Translations under genes and position numbers: made by a program | In this document: positions 21,791 to 33,925 of the stretch, piece by piece | How positions within the stretch are numbered: position 1 is the stretch's first letter | Layout: each line of letters opens with the position of its first letter | The notes under the pieces: model-generated | Told to the model about the DNA's origin: nothing | Databases searched by the model: none | What the model saw: only the letters and a program-made list of their open reading frames with translations | Assembly (NCBI GenBank): GCA_031002005.1 | Contig: CM061920.1 | Span: forward strand, 45,734,610 to 45,798,609 | Direction of reading: 5' to 3' | Length of the DNA: 64,000 nt | DNA from: Vandiemenella viatica | Taxonomy: Eukaryota > Arthropoda > Insecta > Orthoptera > Morabidae

Positions 21791-22390
21791 TAACTAATGA
21801 GAAGTTGGACTTGTGATAGATCTTACATGTATGTCCACCATGAATCTTACTGTATGAATGAATAAAGATTTGTAACTGCTGTGAGGGTAGTAGATTGGTA
21901 GTGGAGGTGATGAACCACAAACTAGAGCATCATAATTTCTGGGAAAAGCAGAGGTATAGATGGGATGAGAATTATAAAAATGTATGAAATATAATTGTGG
22001 GGTTTCTTATGGATGGCATAATAAAAAGAAACAATATCAGTGGAGAATGGTTTCAGGATTCTGTGATATGTTATTAGGCCATCTTTGGGTTGTGGAATTC
22101 ACGCAGAGCGGTTATCACAGCAAGAATTCTGATAGCTATAATTGAGAAGCAGTTATGAGATCATTGTCATTGTGGGGACTAGGGTTTAAAATTTTGTCTA
22201 TGTCTATTCATCGTTTGTTGACTTGTGTCAATACCAAAATAGTACTTCTGCTCTTCATTATTTACCACATCACTTGCTTTTATTACCGAAGTGACAAATA
22301 CTGTATATTTATATTGGGCTTTCACAGGCTTTTACTGAATGATTAAATTTGATTTAGGTGTAATATTATAATCAGTTTTTCTTAAGCATT
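21791..22390 (+). other. Intron sequence, nothing recognised
   Basis: No coding or repeat assignment. Confidence 0.4.
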
Positions 22391-24161
22391 TGTAGGGAAC
22401 CTAACCAGTATACCGGGGTGAAGTATCGGTTTAGTTACTTTAATTAACTTCTGACTTAAGTTCTGCTAAATTTCCATTAATAAAATTGAATGACCATGTA
22501 TGAGCCTGGATAAATCAACTGTAAAGCATAGCAGTCACCACATAACTTATTTAAACCAAAAGCTAAGGAAAGGCTAATATTCACTATGAAAGTATGTAAA
22601 CGTTCACTTGATGAAAAATTTTAGATTTATTTTAGAGTCACATTTTAAAATCGCTATTATAGTTGAAAAGGCAAAATCGAACTAAACGTCTCCAAAAATC
22701 ACAAGTCATGAAAAGGAAGAACTACCAGACTAAACCCTGTTAGAAAAGTTAAAGGTTCATAGTCACTGATCACACCACTGTCCAACACGGGGAAATTCAA
22801 CATGGCTACGAGTCGCTCATGTCGTTGCATGCTCAAGGTCTGCCGGAAACCATCTTCGTTGCCCGACACCAATGCCTCCCAATGGATCTATTAAAACACA
22901 CTAATGCACGGTTTACTCTGCAACATGAAACAAAAGGCAGCCCAGGTGGCAAAAACTCCTTAATATATACCCTTAGCTGCATGTCTACAGTGATCCCTCG
23001 CTTAACAAAAATAGTCTGATAAAATTTTATTATACTCCTTGTTCAAAATTTAACAGTGTGTAGCCTGGCCCTTGTAGGTTAGTTGAGTTTATGATGACCA
23101 TAATTCTAAATTAACTCGTTTTATTGTAAATAATTAAAGTGTGTGGGCGTAATGGCAATTGACTTCCTGAAAACAGTTGGTAAATCCCCGGGCTGTTGCT
23201 TAATTTGTGCAATTTTAGAAATTCCTGCTGAATTACAAATTATCACGTTTAAGCTTATGTCATTGTGTTCTGTGCTTGTTCCTGTTTTCAAAACTGTAAC
23301 TTTTATTATTATCAGTGGTGTGTTATCAAAGTTATTTATCTTACAAAACCCGAGGTTGAAACTTCCTAGACATGTTGGAAAAAAATTAGTTTCTTGTTAT
23401 TAATTATTAAAGTGCTGCTTCTATCAAAAAGGTGTTATTCTCTAAATTTTCTTTTAATTATATTACGTGTTTTAAAAGGTGTTTTGTTTACGGAAGTGTC
23501 CTTGTTTAATCACAGTTTATTTTCGAAAATTACCACGTTTTTGTTTACGACGTAATTACTTGAAAATTGATTTAATATTCGATCTACTGCATGGAATGTT
23601 TTAAAACTTTAATATGTTATACCCGGTTCTTTATTCTTACAGAAAATTTACTTTCCAGCTCGGGAAATTATCGCAAACATGTTATTATTTAGTGTTGAAA
23701 ATGCAAGTGTGTCTAACGAAGTGTTTAAAATTATCTTTACTTTATTTATACTGCCTGGAACCACTGTTTTTAGTGAATTTAAATTTCTTTCGGCTTACTA
23801 TTATTATAAAAATACTTAACTGCATCGAAAAATGTTAATAATTAGTGAAATTATCACATAACCAAAATCATCTGTTTACAAATTTGATAACTATGGATTA
23901 CATTGGCTCAGGTTAGTTTAAAAGTTATTTACTATTACAAATTATTTATTTAAGGCTTGTATTATGTGCTGAGTGACTTTATTGTTTTTAAATCGGTGTA
24001 TTTACTGAGTTAGGTTGCAGTATCGGCTCTTGCATGAAACGTGTCTCTCATGTCCTGTAGTTGCTAACTGAAAATTTTTATGTATACTGGAATGCTTACC
24101 CCTCCCTTATGCCCTATAGCCAAGAAAACTAGAATTTAACCTAAATTCTAAGGTGCTTACA
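22391..24161. mobile_element. TG...CA element, probable solo LTR, copy 2
   Basis: Starts TGTAGGGAACCTAACC and ends CTAAGGTGCTTACA; flanked by CATT at 22387-22390 and 24162-24165. 1771 bp. It shares with copy 1 the first roughly 50 bp pattern ('ata(c/t)(t)ggggtgaagtat'), an internal 'caacatgg' region, a TATA-like 'ttaatatatac' (near 22962), and the last roughly 45 bp ('aaaactagaatt...aaattctaaggtgcttaca'). The interior is longer and diverged. No long open frames. It ends 45 bp upstream of PCM1-like exon 4. Confidence 0.75.
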
Positions 24162-24206
24162 CATTGTAGAAAACTTTACAACTTAACATACTGCTGGTAG
24201 TTACAG

Positions 24207-24287
24207 GCATTGCAGGAACACCAGGCAGCACTAGTTGCATTACAGACGAAGGCCAAAGAACAGTTGCAGCAAGCCAAAGCAGCCCAG
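24207..24287 (+). CDS. PCM1: PCM1-like gene, exon 4 of 8 seen
   Basis: 81 nt, 27 codons, phase 0-0, from 'gttacag' to a consensus CAG|gtgagt donor. The peptide ALQEHQAALVALQTKAKEQL then QQAKAAQ. The block AALVALQTKAKEQ corresponds to the vertebrate PCM1 segment AALLALQHKAEQ (from memory), the clearest family signature in the window. Confidence 0.85.
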
Positions 24288-24302
24288 GTGAGTGGTTAGA
24301 AA

Positions 24303-24304
24303 AA

Positions 24305-24337
<33 letters not shown>
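24303..24337 (+). repeat. (AAT)n microsatellite
   Basis: About 11 AAT/TAA units inside the 105-bp intron between exons 4 and 5. Confidence 0.9.
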
Positions 24338-24392
24338 TATCCAGAATCCATACATTTTTCACATATACCTGTAAACTTAATTTCGGTTACAG

Positions 24393-24509
24393 GAATTGTC
24401 AAATGGATCTAGTGAGATGACACAGGCTGGTGGAGATGTTTTGCAAGATGTGCAGAACTTGCAACATCGTTTATCTGTCTTGCATGAAATCTATGACAAC
24501 AGGAATCAG
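24393..24509 (+). CDS. PCM1: PCM1-like gene, exon 5 of 8 seen
   Basis: 117 nt, 39 codons, phase 0-0, from 'cggttacag' to CAG|gtatat. The peptide begins ELSNGSSEMTQAGGDVLQDV and continues QNLQHRLSVLHEIYDNRNQ. The position and spacing after the AALVALQ block parallel PCM1, where a short acidic/serine linker is followed by another helix. Confidence 0.8.
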
Positions 24510-25017
24510 GTATATATCACATTTTTGACTGTTATTAAAATCTTAAGATGATTTTTCCTTATTTTAAACAATTATTCTTGTTGAGTACCACATGAGTATT
24601 TCAGCTGATATTAATATCCCTGTCGTCAGCGTCAGAAATTTTGATGGTTGAACTCTTTAACTACCAACTGCCTACTCTACATCAGTGGTTCCCAATTACT
24701 GATATGCATAAACCCAGGAGTATGTGATGCTGCTTCAAGGGTACAAGCGGTAATCTCTTAGCTAGGCTAGGATAATTAAATAAATTCCGCAAACATTACT
24801 ATATCCAAAAATACTTTTAGACATTTGTTGATTTTTTTTTGTGTCGTTTGGTATTGAATTAATTTAATAAACTGTGAAAAACAAGTTCCATTTTTTTATT
24901 CACCCTTTCAGCTGAAAGGGATACACGAGGCTGAGCTCTTTCTTGAAGGGGTGCCAGGGAAAAGAATAATTGGTAATCGCTGCTCTACATCAAACAGAAT
25001 TTCTGATTGACTTGATA
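24510..25017 (+). other. Start of the 15.7-kb intron, nothing recognised
   Basis: AT-rich, no assignment. Confidence 0.4.
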
Positions 25018-25222
25018 TAAATTGCAAGGATAGGGAAAATGACTCATCACTCACCAAAGTTGAAGGCAGTGATGGTAGAAGAATATATATCACAAACACA
25101 CTAATATACACAATATTTCACTTATTAAAACTTATTCATGTTGGAGAACATGACCCATTTTCTCCTGCCTTCAACTTTAGTGAGTGATGAGTCATTTTCC
25201 CTTTCCTTGCAATTTATATTGC
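25018..25222. repeat. Palindromic repeat, about 50-bp arms
   Basis: Left arm from about 25022 ('attgcaaggatagggaaaat', 'gactcatcactcaccaaagt', 'tgaaggca') is the inverted copy of the right arm ending about 25216 ('tgccttcaactttagtgagt', 'gatgagtcattttccctttc', 'cttgcaattta'), with about 100 bp between. The arm sequence is of the PLE 3'-end type ('ggtgagtg...ttttcccta'). Confidence 0.85.
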
Positions 25223-25534
25223 CTAAAGCAGTTTCCTTTTTCCTTAGTTTGATTGATTTGATAGTAATTTGATTAATTAATGAGTAAGATAGATGGTTGA
25301 AGAGAAGTAGAATTATTACCAATTTATGAGTCTTAGTTCTAATTTTATTAAGGTGTCATAGCTCCATTGAAATGATTGATTTAAACCTTATTTCCAAGCA
25401 TTACACACCAACATGTACTTACCATACAGGAATCTAGGCAATTTGACAAGAGGTTCCTATTGAGAAAGTTTAGGTTGCTCCAAATTATTCTAATTTCCCT
25501 CCAAGAGATTATTACTAGTAACAATGAAAAGAAA

Positions 25535-25605
25535 GAACTGCTGCGAGGCAATATTTATATGGAAAAGAATAATAAAATACACTCAACACTCACCACTAGT
25601 GTTAC
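25535..25605 (-). repeat. Fragment of the PLE-1-type 3' end
   Basis: 'gcgaggcaatatttatatgg' then 'cactcaacactcacc' is the complement of the tail seen at 2705-2760 and 30220-30260. Confidence 0.7.
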
Positions 25606-25799
25606 ACAAGGAGTGTTTGCATTTATTAATATGAATCTAATATTTTTATTTTTTTGCTATGATATGAAGAGACCTTGAAGTGATACAAAATTTAAGTTTC
25701 CATGTATTAAAATATAGAAAGCTGACCTCACATTTCTTTAATATGAATACGAAACTTGATGATGTTGCCTGGAATAGTTGGCATTTACTTGTCTTGTAT

Positions 25800-28045
25800 G
25801 CTATTTTTATTCAAACAATGAGAAACATGTATACCAAGTTTCATAAACTTTGCACCATCCAGTTGTGGTTTTAAAGCAAATCTAGGTTCACCCATCCCCT
25901 TCCAAGAAAGGGATGGGTTGAAGTTGATTTACCCATACACTATTTTTATTCATCCAAGATTATTTAAATGTACCAAGCTTCATTAATTTGGTTCCAGCCA
26001 TTTCCGTTACTAAACTAAGTGTTGATTTAGCTGCACAGTTCTAAGAATGGCGTGGGTTGGATGCTTTGATATGGAATATCTGTTTCATCTAGGTCGAGGT
26101 TACATTTCAACCTAATTACAGTATCTGCAAATGTTGCTACTCAAAAATCGAAACATGAACCGCACGTGAATTAATACATACCACATACATAAAAATGTAT
26201 GTTGTGTGTGTCAGTTCATTCATGCATCATGCAAAAAATACAGATTTTAAATGGATTTTCAGAATTTTAAAGCTTGGAGTCTTAAGACATAATGACACAT
26301 TTATTTTATGAATGCTTTAGAATTATCTGAAAACTGCTGAATATATTTTGACTGAGTTTTCATTCACTGTATCTCAAAACCGTTTGAATTTACCCTCACA
26401 GATCTGAAGAACACATTTCAGTTGTCTTCTCAGGAAATTGAATTCCACGTCGATTTACTACTACAACATTAAATGTCCAATCAGAAATGTGTATAAACTT
26501 TTATTAAAAATCATTCAACAATAAGTACATAGTCTATGCCATTAAGAGCAAAAAAGCTCGTGTGCATATGCAAATGTATGGGATTCTACGATAACTGAGA
26601 TGCCTCAATTTCATCATGGATTCCCATTTAACTTCAGAAGACAAATCGAAATTTAAGAATTTTTTTATATTTACTTATACTTCTCGATAAATCGTCTCTC
26701 ACAACAGAGACGGTTAGGTTGAAATGCGAACTAGATGTGATTTCTGTTGTTTAAATGAGGATTCCTAGTTCGTGTAGCTTAAATTAACACAATTAATTTC
26801 TTCATAAACTTACAGTATATACTGCAACTGGGATACTGCACTCACATTTAAACATTCACCTTATTATGATATAAACTTGGCCCTAAAATTGTCGCCAAAA
26901 ATACAAGGAACTATACGTATACCTAACTAATTTTTGACATTCGATGTCTCTAATACTTAAGTCAGATACGATAAGAAATATTTTTATACTTTCAATTTGT
27001 CTCATCAAGTTACAAATTGCTGCTCCTCATGTGTATAGCAAAGAATGTGATATCAAAAAATGTTAGATTGTTCTAAACTGTTTTTATTTTCAGTACTAAA
27101 TGCTTAATACGATATTCTATCAATATTAAAAATCGTCAGCCTACACATTAATTACTGTGAATAGAATGAATCTACTTTCGGCTCCAAACGTCAGATATTT
27201 CAGCTGACATTCAATATCTTGAGAACTTAAATAGATTACAATAAAAGATAGATTATGTCAAAAACTCGCATGTATAGCACGAAATTTAATTCAAAAACGT
27301 TCAGCTTTCCTAAACTCTATATAGTTCCAACACTAAAGGTGTAATACAATGTTCTATTAATCACTGTGAAGTGAATGAATGCACTTTGTGCTCCAAACAC
27401 CAAATATTCAGCCTTTTATTGAAATATTGAAAATGGATTAAGTAAAAGAATGAAAGCTATATTAGTTGTCATCTACAGTACTATCACAAATACCAGGAAA
27501 ATTCTAGTATTGGTGTTACCTGTATGATAGATTATTTTCAATCTACAATATTATCATTAATAAATTAATGTTTTTATTGTAACAGTAAAGACGATAGCCA
27601 AAGACATTATACCGTAATTGTGCTGTCAGATATTGTGATCAAAGAAAGTCTCTGTTGTTACTAGTTTCTCACATTCATTATGGCCATTTTTGGCATTAAA
27701 TCTCCCGAATTAAAGGAAAGGATATTTGAAGTTTCATTTAGCATGGAGTATGCAACATAGTTATTACTATTAATTACTTTTGATGCTTTCATTAAAGGTT
27801 ATGGCATTGTAGCTGCATGTTAAGTACAATGCATGGAGCGTGGTAAGAAGTATCCCACATCTAGTGGTTCCATCTTTGGTTTTTATCACCACACGTTGAG
27901 AATTTCGTTTAATGATCCAGCATTATGTTATGCTGAAACATAAGACATTCCAAACAACTAAGCTTTAAAACGGCGAAAACCCCATCGAAATCCGCTCAGT
28001 AGTTTCTATTTCAAGGTTATCCGGTTTTCATTTTATAGATAGTTA
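25800..28045 (+). repeat. Long dispersed repeat, copy 1, with internal duplication
   Basis: The end (27938-28045) matches 42580-42745 well: 'cataagacattccaaacaa', 'gaaaaccccatcgaaatc', 'gctcagtagtttctat', 'ggttttcatttt'. The beginning (25810-26000: 'accaagtttcataaactttg', 'gggttgaagttgattta') resembles 41940-42100. Two diverged direct copies, about 27040-27245 and 27280-27440, share 'attctat(c/t)aa', 'actgtgaa(t/g)', 'ctccaaac(g/a)'. No coding frame or terminal repeats seen, so the class is unknown. Confidence 0.6.
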
Positions 28046-30010
28046 AATACCAAGGCTAAATCCTGAGATTCTTTCTGAAGGTTGTTACTGGGTGGTAAAT
28101 GGGCATCAGTTGTGAACACCTCATCACTTGCATTTCTTAGTATTTCACAGCACCAAATTGGCAAATAGTAGTTCTGTGCTAGTGTGTTTCCGATGAGGCT
28201 ACACCCTTTTTGCTTGCAATGATTAAGCAGCAATCCATTTGCAGTGATCACCTCCTCAGGAATTTGGCAACTGGCCTCAGGGGTTGACGCAATAAAAAGT
28301 ACTGTACAGAAGTTAAGCCCTGTATTATTGTGGTTCGCCATGAACTGGCCTCTCCTTACAGAGGTATAAACTGGAACCATCTCACACTAGAGGTTTCCTC
28401 AACAATAACGCCAACTGGAGTTACTGCTCGAAGGAGAGCTATGAACTAGCGCCCTCTTCAATGGAAGCTATCTGAGTGGTGGCACAAATTGGGTGTTGAT
28501 CATCACCTCTGTAACATCCTAACCAACCCAAACTTGATGTATCTGAGTAGAATTGATTAAAAAATCCATTATGTGCACCAATCATATCTTTGTGTGTGTG
28601 TATCAGGCAATCATGATTGCGTATCCCTTACATTGGTGGGTCATGTCTGATTACTTCTTGAGATTCACTTATTTGTAATGGACTTATTTTTAATGTTACA
28701 AAAGGGAAGATATATATATATATATATATATATTCTGCACTTGGACCAAACCAGTAACTACGGCACATAGAAGCCCTATTCCAATGACCTTTCAGTATGC
28801 TCAATGATGCCTTGTACACACTTTTAATTTGATCACGATAGTGACCTGTGAAGGAGAAATAATCATATTTGTTTGCATATTCAGCAGAGAACTGTTCTTG
28901 CTTGTATTCATTTTTTGTTGTGAAGACCATAATGGTTTCCACAACAAGGTTAATCATTTTGTGATTCTTAAGTACCTATTATGAAACCATTAAAAAAAAT
29001 CTACTCAAAGATGAATTCTAGTTTGTGGAATAGAAAGTTTCATTCTACTACTGAGCAACAGAGATGAACTGTGCAGTGGAAAATCTTTAGAATGACTGTC
29101 TTTTGCTGATTGTTCTGTTTTGGATCAATGTGTAATTAGTGTTTTTAATTGCTTTATTGGGTGGCTAATCATCAGATTGATTAACAATCTACTTGTAGAT
29201 CTATCATGATATTAAACTTTAGAACACTTTGTGGTGAATAAATTAAATACTTGATGGTATGTAAATTAACATTTGTCGTGGTGCTGTTGCCTTAAATACC
29301 AAAACTTCTATTTAATTACATGAACAGCTTAATTATTAGTGTTTCATGAATACCATAACACAAACATTGATTTAAATCTTCTTTAATCGATATTATTATA
29401 AATTTATAAGCAAGCTGCATCCATTTTAGAGTTTGAGGGAGCATAATGTAAAAATAACCATGCCAATTTGAATGTTATATTGCAGTTTGGAAGCTTATGT
29501 TCTAATTTAAAATATGTTGTATATCTCATGACTCTAAGTGACTTGGTAATGGAACAAGATAATTTATTTGTGCTGAAAACAAATAGGTGCCAAGAGATCA
29601 CACTGTATTTGAGATGAAAACTCTGTCACAAGATACCCACAAAAGATCACACTACAAATAAATAATCACTCATTGTTTTTGATTCTGTAAGGTATTGTTT
29701 TTTTGTTTATGTAACTTTTTTCTTTATTTCTTTCATATTTCTAAAATATATTATGTTAGAATGTATGGAAAATGTTAATGAAACTATAATATTGTTTTTA
29801 ATGATTTTTAAGATTAACAATTCAATAAGTATAATGCAATCATGGAATGTAATTCATGGTAAAGGATACAAATATTATACATTACATTTATACTTTGCTA
29901 CTAGAAAAAAAATAAAAGCCAAACACATTACTATCCACACACCAAGGTCCACACAAGTGTAGCAGCAGGATACAAGTAATTTAATAAAGCTCTAAAGGAC
30001 AGTTAATATA
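28046..30010 (+). other. Intron sequence with an unassigned 115-codon - strand frame
   Basis: 28033-28380 on the - strand is open for 115 codons and begins MVPVYTSVRRGQFMANHNNT. I recognise no domain, and nothing nearby shows it is a gene. A (TA)n run lies at about 28711-28732. The rest is featureless. Confidence 0.3.
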
Positions 30011-30268
30011 ATTAAAAATGAAAGGAAAGAAATTCCCCGAGGCAATATTTATATGGAAAGACAGATGAAATGCACCCAACACACACCAATGTCAAGTGCA
30101 AGTCTTGTGCCAGCCCAGCCACTTACATCTGTTGACTTGAAGAAGGGTTTTGTCCGAAATTATTTATTTTCTTTGTTTTTTGTGTTGTTTTGTGTTGCTG
30201 CTGCCCTCCTCCCTTCAACTTTGGTGAGTGTTGGGTGTATTTCATCTGTCTTTCCATATAAATAAAGT
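30011..30268. repeat. Palindromic PLE-end repeat
   Basis: Left arm 'gaggcaatatttatatggaa' with 'acagatgaaatgcacccaac' is the complement of the right arm 'gttgggtgtatttcatctgt', 'ctttccatataaata'. Between the arms, 'gacttgaagaagggttttgtccgaaatt' and 'gttgctgctgccctcc' match the 3' region of PLE-1. It is therefore two family 3' ends facing each other, the left one short. Confidence 0.8.
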
Positions 30269-31849
30269 ACAGTTAAACTTTATATGTACTTGTACTGATT
30301 GGATTCAGTAATCAATTACTCAGGAACAATTAGACTTCTGTAAAGTTCACTAGAAGTTCACACCACTTGTTTGAAACGTACCGGGTAAGTAAAATAAGTC
30401 TCAGGTAACCGTAACTGTTGAAAACATCCCTGGTGAATGGAAGATAAGTAGTGGAGTAATGTGAAGGTTTTCACCGCTGTAAAAAATATGATGAGTCTAG
30501 TCAAATAAGCACCGAGATAGCCACCAGTCATAAGTTAAATGCAGATCTTAGATTCCAAGTCCTGTGGAAAATGAAACTAATGGAGGTGGTAACACACAAT
30601 TGTCTTAACAACAGTCACTCCTATCAGCCACTCCAGATATTCAGTTGCTCCCTGCACCACACTCAGCTCTTCGTAAAGTTGACCTGAGGTTAATCCATTT
30701 ACATTGTCTGAAGTATGATATCATCACCATTCATAATACTCCCAATCTTTCTGGATACATGGACCAGCATACTGTACTCTCACAGCCACACCACTTGCCT
30801 TCTTGTCCTCTTAACAACACCCTATTTTGTGCAGTGTGGCTTTTGTTTCTGGCCGCCCATAATGGAAGTCTTTCAGGTCAGAAGTTTCAACATAAATAAC
30901 ACCCAAATCCCTTTGGACTATTACACTGTGTGTATGTGTTTACTTGAGAAAATTAATAAATCAGGAGATAGCAGAATTCAGTTAAAATGCTCGTATCTTC
31001 CATGTTGTAATACGTCCTTCAGTAAATTTCCTGTAAGCACTAACAAGTCATGATTCAGACTGATTTGCAGCATGTCTTCTAATGAAATGAGATATGTCTT
31101 AAAAGTACTGAGATATTCTTAGGACTGGCGTGTTATTGAAACCTGTTGGTACTTCGGCCAATATCTTGTGGAGCTGAAGAAAGACCAGTCTTCAGCAGAG
31201 TACTGTCTACTCTTTTCAACAACCATGGGAGTACAGCTAATTAGGTAGGTCATTTCATTCACATGAAAGTGCGTTTCTACTTGACAGTAGTCGCGCAAGA
31301 AACTCTCAAGAGCTACTCTCAGGGAGGTGTCGGTTTGAGAGTGGATTTTAGTGAGCTCTACTCTTGGCGAGCTGCTCGCCGGGACAGTTCTCGCGATAAC
31401 TCTCCAAACCCTGTCTACTGGAGAGCAGCAGAGAGTAGTCAAGATGGTGGTGCACAATAGAAAAGTTGCGTCTGCTGTGATCGTACTAGCTGCTATTACT
31501 AAAAAGAGGAAAAACTGAGTGAAAAGCTACTGTGTTAAGCCTTGGGTTAAAAGGAGAAGTGTTTTTGGAGCCCAGACATTCGCTGACTCCGGAATTGAAG
31601 ACGTGCAACAGTTTAGGATCTTTTGTGGGTTAATGAGCTGTTAAGTTGAGTTTATCATAGAAACTGTGAGATCCACAATTTTCAAACAGGACACTAAACA
31701 GAAAAAAATCTATATCGGTACATGCAACTACTCTTAATTTTTTGCATGAGGTAAATTTACTTGTTTCATAACATGTCAATTTATTTTTTTTAAATTACTA
31801 GCTGGTACCCACGACTTCGTTGGTGTTTGTAAAGAATTTGTCTTGACAG
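30269..31849 (+). other. Intron sequence, no element named
   Basis: 31310-31440 and 33450-33630 are locally GC-richer and both contain 'gagctactctcag' and 'gagagc/gagct' words. They might be ends of one element, but I could not establish matching termini. Confidence 0.3.
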
Positions 31850-32935
31850 CTACCGACATCTAACAACCATAGCGCACGATGGGAGATGCGATGCTATTAC
31901 CACACACAAATGTCAGTCATCTGCGCTATATAGTTCAGGCAGCAAAGTAAAATTTACGGACACACATGTCTTTGGATGAAATACGAAAATATCCTTGATC
32001 TACCACTTTCAACCACCATATCTCCCACACTTCCACAGTTACCGAAATTCGGCCAATGTTGTGATCAATAGGTGACTGTGTTACTACCACACACAAACGC
32101 CAGTGATCTGCGATAGATAGTTTTCGCTGAAAAGTAATACACCATGACACATGCGTCTTTGACAGAAATATGAAATTGCCGAAGGTTGACCACTTTCAAC
32201 CCCCATATCTCCCACACCCCCATACCTACCGACATCTAACAACCATAGTGCACGACAGGAGACACAATTATACTACCACACACAAACACCAATGGTCTAA
32301 GCTATGTAGTTGTGGCAGAAAAGTGACATATGTGGAGGCACATGTCTTTCATCGAAATACGAAAATATCCTTGATCGGCCACTTTCTACCACCATCCCAT
32401 ACTATCACAGTTACCACCATATCTCCCACACTACTACAGTTACTGAAATTCAGCCGATGTTGTGATCGAAAGGTGACTGTGTTACTACCACACACAAACG
32501 CCAGTGATCTGCGATAGATAGTTTTCGCTGAAAAGTAATACACCATGACACATGCGTCATTGGCAGAAATATGAAATTGCTGCAGGTCGACCAGTTTCAA
32601 CCCCCATATCTCCCACACCCCCATAGCAACCGACATATAACAACCATAGTGCAACGACAGGAGACACGATTGTACTACCATACACAAACACCAATTGTCT
32701 ATGCTATGTAGTTGTGGCAGGAAAGAGAAGTATAAGAAGAGACAAATTTTTGGTTGAAATATGAAAACGCCCTGTAGTGGCCAACTTTAATCATCTTATC
32801 TCCCACATCCTTACAGCTATCGACATTCGGCCAACGTTGTGCGTGACAGGAAACTCCATGCTACTTCCACACACAAAGACCAGTGATCTGTGCTTGGCAG
32901 TGGTGGCTGAAAAATGAAATATATGAAAACACACA
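31850..32935 (+). repeat. Satellite-like array, about 190-bp units in dimers of about 400 bp
   Basis: Recurrent blocks: 'taacaaccatag' at 31861, 32237 and 32638; 'agtgatctgcgatagatag' at 32102 and 32503; 'ccatatctcccacac' about every 190 bp. Alternating monomers differ (A: 'accgacat(c)taacaaccatagygcacgacaggaga'; B: 'ttaccgaaattcggccaatgttgtgatc'), giving a two-monomer higher-order unit near 400 bp. 'acacacaaa' and 'ttcaaccaccat' recur in each. Open frames here are repeat artefacts. Confidence 0.85.
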
Positions 32936-32937
32936 TC

Positions 32938-32942
<5 letters not shown>

Positions 32943-32986
<44 letters not shown>
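32943..32986. repeat. (TA)n microsatellite
   Basis: About 22 TA units directly at the right edge of the satellite-like array. Confidence 0.95.
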
Positions 32987-32992
<6 letters not shown>

Positions 32993-33836
32993 TTATTACA
33001 TAGTCTTGACATAATTTTTGGGGTATTCATACTCAAGCCTCCAGTATAATCAACTTACACAATTACGTTGTGCTGGAAAGACAGTCAATTCTGGAATTAC
33101 AAACTTCAGTGCATTGAAGTAAGGATACTTCATTAATAATTTTCATCTGCCACCCTTCTACTTTTCTATTTTTAACTTTTTAAATTTCTTGAGATACCTT
33201 GAAAAATTAATAAAATCTTTCTTCAATTTAAACTTCCTACTGCAATTACAGATATTGATATTCATGAAAATAAAAAAAATTGTGAAGATTTTTTTGAACT
33301 GTATCCCCTAAACAACAAAATTTCTCTCCTATTTTCTACAAAGCATTTTGTATTTTAATTCTGTTCCACCAATCAACATGTTTCTCATTCCACAGCAATT
33401 CTCTGCCTTCATACATTTTAATTATAATAAATTTTTACTCATCGTGTTAGTAACTTCTCACCGAGCTCTCGGTTTCTGCTCTCAGAGTTTCGAACAGTAT
33501 TCGTATTTTGTGAGTTACTATCAGACAGAGCAAGTCGATTATTGTCAGCTCTGAGGCCACGAGCTACTCTCAGAGGCTTGTCCACTGGCTAGTTATGCTA
33601 TCAAGAGCTTCTCGCCAGTGGAAAGGCACCCTTATACTTCATACCACCATTAAAACCACTCTAAGGACCTTACTAACATCGAGACAAAAGGCAGTGCACT
33701 GGTGGAATTACAATTTTGTAGTAGAATAAAGACATGCACTGAGCTACCAAACATATTGGGTTAGTGGTAACTTCTGGCTTTGCATTCAGCAGAATAAAGA
33801 ATTAAGATTTTGGTTTCCTGGTTTATCAAAATCAGT
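32987..33836 (+). other. Intron sequence, nothing recognised
   Basis: AT-rich; see the note on GC-richer segments under 30269-31849. Confidence 0.3.
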
Positions 33837-33925
33837 CTAGGTGAATGCCAGGATGGTTCCTTCAAATTCCTTCTCATCCCTTGCGCCCCAGCCCTTTCCT
33901 GCCTCTAGTGACCTCAACGTCAACA
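33837..33925 (+). repeat. SINE 3' body fragment, copy E
   Basis: 'gtgaatgccaggatggttccttcaaattccttc' and 'cctgcctctagtgacctcaacgtc' match the 3' half of the tRNA-SINE body in + orientation; the head is missing. Confidence 0.75.

Noticed and set aside
24303..24337. CRISPR-like or regulatory repeat
   Set aside because: Simple AAT microsatellite in a short intron; no spacer structure anywhere in the window.
28033..28380. 115-codon - strand frame as a host gene
   Set aside because: No recognisable domain, no splice or promoter context, single occurrence; kept only as an unassigned note.
31310..33640. One large DNA transposon with GC-rich ends around the satellite-like array
   Set aside because: Shared words at both ends are short and I could not align them as inverted repeats or find a target duplication.
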